This document shows, piece after piece, positions 48,601 through 57,600 of a stretch of 64,000 nt of DNA. Numbering within the stretch: the stretch's first letter is position 1; every line of letters begins with the position of its first letter. Source of the stretch: Limnephilus marmoratus (taxonomy: Eukaryota > Arthropoda > Insecta > Trichoptera > Limnephilidae); NCBI GenBank assembly GCA_917880885.1, contig OU862906.1, positions 57,702,665 to 57,766,664 on the forward strand, given 5' to 3'. The position numbers were made by a program, and so were the translations under genes. The notes under the pieces are model-generated. The model was not told where the DNA came from. It was given only the letters and a program-made list of their open reading frames with translations, and searched no databases.

Positions 48601-51600
48601 ACTGCGTAGCGAGCTGGAAAGGACTAGTTGAGGGAGACCATTTAACCTCTCCAGCAGGAAAATATCGACCCATTGCCTCGCATCGCAGTGGGAGGGAAAG
48701 GTTCATCCGTCCATCTCTCTTCGACACACTAACCCAGAGAGTCCTAACCACCTATCATACCTTTTTCCTTCCACTATTTCCTTTCCCTAAAATGACCTTT
48801 CACATAGCATCTCCAAAGACAATTTGTAATAGTTACCCAAAAATGACAGTGGAAGAGTTTGTGTATTCGGGAAGTATGTTGACGAGAGATGGGAAGGCTG
48901 ATAGATATATTGAAAGAAGGGTAAATGCAGGTAACTCCGCATTTATGGAGGACTGAACGCCGTTGACGCTAACAAAAAACTGTCGAAAGAAGCGGAGCTT
49001 AGCAGTCCACAACGGAGTGCTGGTACCAACCCTGATGCCTAACAGTGAAGCATGAAACTGGCAGAGGAAGGACTAAATGCTATATAATTGAGATCCCTGC
49101 GGCGTATGTGTCGTAAAGCCATGTATGATAGTGTAAGAAAAATATGAAAAGAATGCAAGGCTGATGCAAGCGTAATAAGAAAGATTAATAAAGGGATGCT
49201 TAGATGGTTTAGACATGTAGAGCGAATGATTGAAGAAAGATTTCTTATACATATTTAGGGGGGGCGCGGGGGGCGCGCGCGCGCGCGCCCACTGTATCCG
49301 CCACTGGACATGGCCATTGATATGGAAATTGGCCTCATCGCTGAACATTATGTTGAAAAAATTCTCACAAAGTTCCAGCATCACATTGGCAAAATTAAGT
49401 TGAAGAACGGTATCATTTGGCTTCAACTCTTGCGTCAGCTGAATTTTATAAGCTTCTAGATGCAAATCATGGCGTAAAATTCTTCGTAAAGTGGTCCTCT
49501 TGATGGATAAGGCTTGGCTTCTCTTGCGAGTAGTTTGTTGTGGATTTTCCCTCACTGATTCACTAGCACGCTGAATAACTTCTAGTATCCTCGCTGACAT
49601 CGGGCGGCCTTCATTAATTGTTTTTACTGTTGAGCCGGTTGTCTCAAACATTTTGATCCATTTCCGAATAGATTTTGCGCTTGGTGCTTGATTAATGTCT
49701 CGTAAACCGAAATGAGCACGGTACACTCGTCTCGAAAACGTCAAAGAATAATTGTTTATGTAATATGCACAAACACAAAATGCGTGCCGCTCTCTCGTGA
49801 ACGGCTCCATGGCGACTAAAATTTCCACGAAATACCGCGTCTAACGATACCTCCCGAACCGCACTCGCCCCACGCATTGTTGAAAAAATAACGAAACAAA
49901 CCGCGAACACAGTTAAGGTCCACCCTGTACATGCAAATTACTTATTATTATCGATTATATAAATAATACAATTGCTTTCCGCCCAAAGATTTTATGCGTC
50001 ATTAGAGAACTCAAGGCCCACTAAAGTACAGGTCTGGATGCGCAACAGCCAAATTACAAAGTCGATGCCGTCGCTAAGTAAAATTGACTTTTTATAATAA
50101 TAATCTAATGATTCTTTAGTTACTTGCCTGCGGTATAACAACATACAAATCAGCAGAAACAACAAATCCAATAACAATCGACGCCATTTGCAAACTATCG
50201 TTGTTCATTATAGCTTGAAAATTTGACACCTCAATATTCGACTGGTGCCCAGGCCTCCTACTTTAGTCGGTCTTGAGACAGTATTCGACGGAACTTTTGA
50301 ATTTTGAATTCGAAAATGCCGCCCGCGTTCTATCTTTTTGTTTCTTCCATATGCACATATTCTTTAAGCATCTATCTTTATCGTACATGGATAACTTTTG
50401 AATTAAGAAATTATTGAAAATCGCTGAAAACGAGAGTGTTAATTAATTGCCACATTATATCTTGAGTTTGTGAGACTATGGCAAGTCTATTTATATAACG
50501 TCATTGCTTTTTCCACAGGATGTCACAGATACCAGAGGAAATGAATTTGAAGAGTTTTGCCTAAAGCGCGAGCTGCTGATGGGCATATTCGAAAAGGGCT
50601 GGGAAAAACCGTCTCCAATACAGGAAGCCTCCATACCCATAGCACTCAGCGGGAAGGACGTCCTGGCCAGAGCTAAGAATGGAACCGGCAAGACTGGAGC
50701 GTACTGCATCCCCGTCCTGGAGCAGGTGGACCCCAAGAAAGACTATATCCAGGCACTGGTCATCGTGCCCACCAGAGAGCTGGCCCTGCAGACCTCGCAG
50801 ATCTGCATAGAGCTCGCTAAGCACACTGACATCCGTGTCATGGTCACCACCGGAGGAACAGACTTAAGGGATGACATCATGCGTATTTATCAAAATGGTG
50901 AGTATGACAGGTGTTAACTGACGGGTTGAAAACCATACTGGTATAAGCAACAAATCAGAAGAAAAGAGAGAATGACAATTTTGTGTTTTATTTTGTAACA
51001 CACTACATACAGTGTCAGTTAACCCAACCAATAATAGATGGCGTTGCAATTTTTTCTCGTTCATACCCTTTTGGCACAACGAAAAATACCATCTTTACTA
51101 TAACTTCTCGCACTAAACTCATTTTTCTAATTTTTGTCACTTGCACCGGTATGGTTTTCAACCCGTCAACTATAGATTCCGTAGCAGTATCAATGCCATA
51201 GTTATAATTGCATTTCCATTGTTCAACTTGATACTGCATTACGTTTCTGATATGTAACTATATGCTTACGGTTTCTTATAGTACTTGACTTCCAACTAAA
51301 TTGTTTTTATATTTTAAAGAAACCAGTTGAAGTCCTAATACAGATCTTGGTTACTTTAAACAAATATTATATATTACTATAGTTTATTAATACAATTATT
51401 AAAGTAAATGCAATTTTAAATTGTGTTGAGTAGGCTGCTTTATTTGTCACTTTGCTGTAAGGTCAATGAACAGATAATGTGTGTATTTGTTCATTACAAT
51501 GACTCAATGGTGTCTTGTGGATTAGTTATTTATAAAGCACATTTTTATGTCCCTCTCTTTATTTCTATAGAAAACACTATCATCTTTCACTTTTTCACCG

Positions 51601-54600
51601 AATAACCACGAATTGTCAATGAAAAATTTAAACACAAATTTCATTGGTGAGAATTTAATTTAACGAGAGAACACGTATTTCTAAAGTAAATTGTTATTTT
51701 TACAGATATTTAGGAATAATATTATTTTTTACAACTTTTCTGCCTTTCCCAATAAAAAAACTACAAATAAATTTCACATAGTGTACAAAAGTAGTCTAAC
51801 GTTACGACCATTTGTAAAATAACTTGATTTAAAATATTTTATTACGTTTTTACCGTTACATGAAATTCAAAATTTTGAAGATTGTAAATTATTTCTGCTT
51901 CCGTGTGATGCGTTTAAAATTGTAATTTGGGTTCATTGTATCATTTAGCTTTGTGAAGTCAAAATGTTTATGTGTTAAGACTGAAGCATTGGCAGTTTGG
52001 CTATGCACGTTTTAATATGTCCAATTAATTTGTCTTTTATATGTGAATTTTCATAAATTATAATTTTTAAAATAATAAATGAAAAGATTATTTTTTATTA
52101 AAATTAAAATTTATGGTCTCCTGTAACTAACTTTTATTCTAACTAATTTTAATAGGATTCTAGGTTTAGAGATGCTCATTTTAATCACACTGTAATAATA
52201 ATTGGATAATTTGTAGAGCGCCATTTTTGTGAAAAATCACCTCGCGCTTTACAATTTACATACATATAAAAATATAATAAGGCATTTTCATAATAAGGGA
52301 ATACTACAGTGATAATAGTTTGGAGGCTGCACGGTTCAAATAACAAATATGTATGTATAATAATAAATATGTATGACTAAAGCGGAGATCGATTTGCATC
52401 CATGACAAGTTTAAATTTAGCTTCCAGCAATCGTCGTGATAGAACGAAGGATAACACTGTATTGGGTAATTCATGTAATGTCATAATAAGAAAGTGGGGA
52501 GGAATGCAGATTCTGCCAAAGTTTGTTTTTTTTTTTTTTTTTTTTTTGCCAAAAACCATGTTTTCACCGCGTTTTAAGTTGAGAACTTTAATCTGGAAGG
52601 TGAAAAAAAGTGCGGAAAGCAATAGATTTCATCACTGTTGGTATCCCTGATACAAAGACGAGCTAAATACGATTGTAGTCGACTTCGTGGGATAACTGAT
52701 GAGGTGCGTAATTATGAAATTTGTCTAGCGGGCTTGTGTATGTTATCTTTACTTTAAAAAACAGCCCACGTTTTTGAATGGTTTGTTTGGCTACGCAGGG
52801 TTTGTGTAGCGGGCTTGTATATGTTATCTTTACTTTAAAAAACAGCCTACGTTTTTGAATGCTTTGTTTGGCTACGCAGGGTTTGTGTAGTGGGCTTGTG
52901 TATGTTATCTATACTTTAAAAAACAGCCTACGTTTTTGAATGGTTTGTTTGGCTACGCAGGGTTTGTGTATGTTATCTTTACTTTAAAAAACAGCCTACG
53001 TTTTTGAATGGTTTGTTTGGCTACGCAGGGTTTGTGTAGCGGGCTTGTGTGTATTATATTTATTTTAAAAAACATCCCAGGATTTGAATGGTTTGTCTTC
53101 GTTCCAGTACCTGATTAGAGGTTCGTTTACATTATATATCTTTATTTTAAAAAACATCCCAGGATTTGAATGGTTTGTCTCCTTTCCAGTACCTGATTAG
53201 AGGTTCGTTTACATTATATTATTAATTCTGTTTTTCATAATTACGCGCCTTATTATTTATCCCAAGAAGTCGGCTACAATCGTATCTGGCTCTTGTTTGT
53301 AGGTCTGGGATACCAACATAACAGTGACAAAATGGCGGGCGAAGTGTCGTAGTATCGGTTTACGAAGTGAAATTTTATTTATGCTTTAAACGGCTGTATC
53401 TCCCCCAATTTTGCCGAGTGTGCCTTAATTTTTTTTTATTCAGCTTCTCCACATTTTTCTCATCTAGAAAGTGCCTTTTTATTAAATTTCCAAACTTTCT
53501 GCATGCAGAATCTGCATTTCACCCAGAAAGTGTTTTGCGTTTATTCAAAATAAGGCGGACATTCTGGATGAGATTGCAAGTACACAATTATGCATTTCTA
53601 CTTTCTCCAAAGAAGAAGTAAAGGAGGCAAAAAGCATCCTGTTTAACAAGTTTCCGAACAAACGCACTTTGTGGAAAGGAAACGGCAGGATCAGCCGAGA
53701 TCCCCAAGACATCCTGAGACAGACTGACAAGCTGCCAGTGTCCGTCACCAAACAGCCGCTTAAATTGCCTCCCTTCAACTTCGACAGTGTAGATTTGTCC
53801 AAGCAAACTCTTTATGGAACTCATCGCAATGAAAATAGAAATAACTCATATAAAAATCAAATTAAGAGATTCATCAGCAACAAAAAAATGAACACATAAA
53901 ACAAGAATTAGCACTAACTAACAAGAGAGAAAAATTACAAATAAAGCGATTTAGCTGCGAACTCCTGAATAATATAGTGACAAAAGTGTGGATAAGTCAC
54001 AATTTGAAAGTAAACATATCGCGACAGACGTTTCCTACTTATTGGCTGCATCTAGTGCACACAGTAATGCGATGTCCACCACACGTACAAAAATTACTCA
54101 TAAACACACTTAAATACTAATGAACCCGGGCACCCCTGCTAAATCACCAAACTTAGCAAACTACTTAGGGTGATCTATGGCAGGCACCTATTTATGTATT
54201 CCAACTGTGTCTTACTTCTTTACCAGCGATTATTGAAGAAAAATATTAAATCAACACAATTATCTTTGGAGACTTTAATGCACATTCAGACTCGTTCTTC
54301 GGATTAACTAAAATATTTCTGTCAAGAAAATTAATATATTTGCGCCAACACCGAAATTCTACCAAACAACTTCGAAGGAATGCCAAATACCGAAGCTTTT
54401 AACTCTGATATGATAAAAGACCCAGAAAAAAGGAATCCTAAAAGTGACATCAAATCATACAAAAAATGTTCACCAGTTTTACATAAAATGGAACAAATAA
54501 TGCCTATTTTTGAGGATGGCGGCAAACCTGTAGGTGCAAACATAAGCCATCTATATTTATAGTTGGTGTTAGTATTTAGAACAAATAGTATTTAGAACCC

Positions 54601-57600
54601 ACAAAAATACAAAAGGTTATAATCAAATTGGGGGGTGGAATGACTTGTAGCACAAACATATGCAGAATCCAGATATGTGATAAAGCACCTCTTCCTATCA
54701 CAGCAGATAGGAAGATGAAGTTTGCTGCCTTTAAATTGAAAAAATGTCCGAAAATTTTGGATGGCCAAATTGTCAGCGGGTTTGAAAATCGGAACTTCAT
54801 TGGAACAAGACAAACAAACAGTTAAATGTGCACTGTAAAATTCCGAGTATCATAAATAATACTAATAATGTTATATTTGTATATCGCAGTTTTGTGTCAT
54901 TTCACTTCAAGCGCGCTTAACTATAATATATTTAAAAAAAATTATCCTGCAGTGCTCCCTATGAGTCCATTACAAAATATTGATAAAATAATATGATTTT
55001 TTTCACTTTGTGATGGCATTATTTATTTTAATGAAAAGACAAATAACTTTGTTTACATCAGTTTCATTTATATACAATCAACATGTTTCGTGAACGATGT
55101 TCACATCATGAAGATCAAAATACATTATTTGATCCTGATGATGTGAACATCGTTCACGAAACATGTTGATTGTATATAAATAAAAGTGATGTAAACAAAG
55201 TTAAATAATATGAAATAAAGAAAATATATAAATTCAGAAATGAAATGTGTGTTGTTAAGACACTTCTCTATTCCAGCACCGATCACTTCTTCAAACAAAA
55301 TACCACTAAACACTTACGAAGACATAGAGCACTACATTACGACGAACATGGTAATAGCAGCCATAGGGCGCAATGTATTGAAATTAAGCTAAATTAAATT
55401 ATTAATTCTATTTTTGAAGGAGACGACTGGACTCAAACACATAAACATGCTGAAAGTGGAATCAAAGCAATAAAACAATGGCTTGACAAAAATCTACTTA
55501 CACTAAATATAGCAAAAACTAAATACATAAGATTCAGCTCAACTATAAAAGGACAACCTAGTACATCACACAAAATAAAAACACATAAGCGTAACTGTAA
55601 TTCCGATAATACTGATTCTATCTGCAATTGTGAAGTTTTGGAAAGTGTGAAAAACATCAAATATCTAGGCGTTATTATAGACAATCACCTTAAGTGGAAA
55701 TATCACATCGACAACCTCACAATAAGGGTAAGAAAATTGATTCGCATATTCTTTGTATTACGAAATATAATCAAACAGCAAGACCTGAGAAAAATATATT
55801 TCGGATTATGCAACCCCATCTTAACGTTTGGTTGTATTGGTTGGGGAGCGTCAGGTAAAACAATTTTAGATCCTCTAGTGAAGGCCCAGAAATCCATAAT
55901 TAGAGTCATTACGCGTAAACCCTATAGGTTTTCTAGCGATCAGCTCTACAAAAAATTTAATGTACTTGATGTTCGTCAAAACTACATAAAAAAGGTTATT
56001 ATCCACGTACACAAAAATCTAGAAAAACTTTATAAAATTGATCATAAATACATCACAAGAAGTCACACCAGAAAGGATCTTGTGGTCCCAGGGAGCAATA
56101 CGTCGAAGTTCCAAATGACATATAAATATCTGGGACCGAAATTATACAATGAAATCCCCCCAGAATTAAACATTAAAACATGCAAAATGACATGTATCGG
56201 TTCAATAATAAATAAATGGTTGATTGGCTTAGGTAGGGTTGAGTCTGAAAAATTATTAAATAATGTCACTTAAAATTTAAACTTTTACATGGTTAACTAT
56301 TAAATGGCACAACCAGTAAAAACTTAGTATACTTATAGGTATTTAATCTACAAAAAAAAACACTTTGTTTTTTTTTTTTTTTTTTTGGTACAGAATACAT
56401 TTTTGGAATTTTTCACCAGCATTTGGTTCCTTAGAACAGGCAATCTGCCTAGCTAGGAACTAATATAGACAAACAAGACATAATAACACTTGTATACATT
56501 TTAATATTTACAGTTATTTTGAATATTATTATTATGTTATATTTGCTGTATAAATGTATCTTATGTAATAAATAAATAAAAAATAAATAAAAATAAGCAC
56601 TTAAAACATGCTGGAGGAGCTTCACCAGGGCACGATGTATTGAACATTGAGCACTTCAAACATGCTATTGTGCGACTACTGGCATCGTTGTTTACTGTCA
56701 TGATTAAAAATGGACATTTGTCTAAGGGAATGTACCCATACTATGTGACACGTTTAGGGGGGGGGTCTTCAAAATGTCACGCTTGGTACAAATGAGCGGC
56801 GGCGGATTTAGGTTTTTGGTCACCGGGGGGGGGGGGTTAAAAATTGCAATAAGTTGGTCACGTAGTATGGGTACGTTCCCTAATGGCATCACCAAAACTA
56901 TTTTTCGAATATTTAAATGTGTGATACTAGATCACTTAACAACTAGTTGTAACTAGGGGTTTAAAAATGAGTGCTCTACCAATACTGTGATAATCTGTGT
57001 GGAAAGAATGTTGGGGATGCTAAAAAAAGAAAAGAATCACAACGTACGCCTGTTTTTGATGACATAGTTCTAATGGCGCCTTCTATAAGGGGGCTACGAA
57101 TCCTCTTAAAACTATGTGTTTTCACTAGAAACAAACATGCTGGGTTTGAACCCCAAAAAACAGCACTCTTTGTCATCAGATACGGCCAAGGTCTGTAAAA
57201 GTATTCCACCAGCTTTCCTGTAGGTCAGCTTCTGAAAGTAGTTGAAGAAACAAAGGGGGGGACATTGACAGGCAATGACAAGCGCTTTGCAAAAAGACGA
57301 ACATGTTCAATAGAAGGTTTCGGTTTTGCAGCCTACTTGTAATATGGAGGTTATTCTTTGTACATCATTTTAACTTTAAGAAGAGCAGCATAGAAAGGTT
57401 TCGCGTGCGGTAACAACACCTACCGTATGATGTTTGGCCGTTTGGATACTGTGGTGCTTTCAACATGCTAACGGAGGGACGAGTTTCTGGTTTTGCAGCT
57501 CTAATAAGAACCTGGATGGCAGTATTAAGCAACATGATACACAGCTCTAGAAATGTGGAATCCTGTCAGAGTCCAGATTCCGGCATCGAAGAACACTGGA

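Larger units (their letters stand above)
48078..49306. mobile_element. hAT element inside the mariner, 8-bp duplication
   Basis: The ends CAGTGGCGGATACAG and CTGTATCCGCCACTG are perfect 15-bp inverted repeats followed by G-rich and C-rich runs. GACATGGC is duplicated at 48070-48077 and 49307-49314. No hAT transposase is present. The interior contains repeat A copy 3 and a LINE fragment. Confidence 0.9.
47351..49927 (-). pseudogene. DD41D (Rosa-type) mariner, split by a hAT element
   Basis: Termini CAGGGTGGCCCTTAA and TTAAGGTCCACCCTG are flanked by TA (47349-47350, 49928-49929). The minus-strand transposase begins [11 protein letters not shown] at 49810, shows a helix-turn-helix ([35 protein letters not shown]) and the first catalytic Asp in [15 protein letters not shown]. 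It is interrupted at 49306-48078, then resumes with [12 protein letters not shown] and [16 protein letters not shown] near 47810-47660. Forty-one residues separate the second and third catalytic Asp, the DD41D spacing of Rosa-type mariners. Stops and shifts after the insertion site make it inactive. Without the insert it is about 1.34 kb, a normal mariner length. Confidence 0.88.

Noticed and set aside
49073..49306. C-terminal extension of the mariner transposase after INGHV
   Set aside because: This part reads into the hAT element inserted at 49306; the true continuation is on the other side of the insertion.
50504..50518. Start codon-like extension just upstream of exon 3
   Set aside because: These bases include the polypyrimidine tract and acceptor TTCCACAG; the exon begins at 50519.
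52720..53180. CRISPR-like regular array
   Set aside because: Units are directly adjacent ~80-bp tandem repeats without unique spacers, and the context is a eukaryotic intron.
56971..57198. Host gene of 75 codons
   Set aside because: The DDIVLMAPS motif and following segments match LINE reverse transcriptase, and the frame breaks repeatedly.
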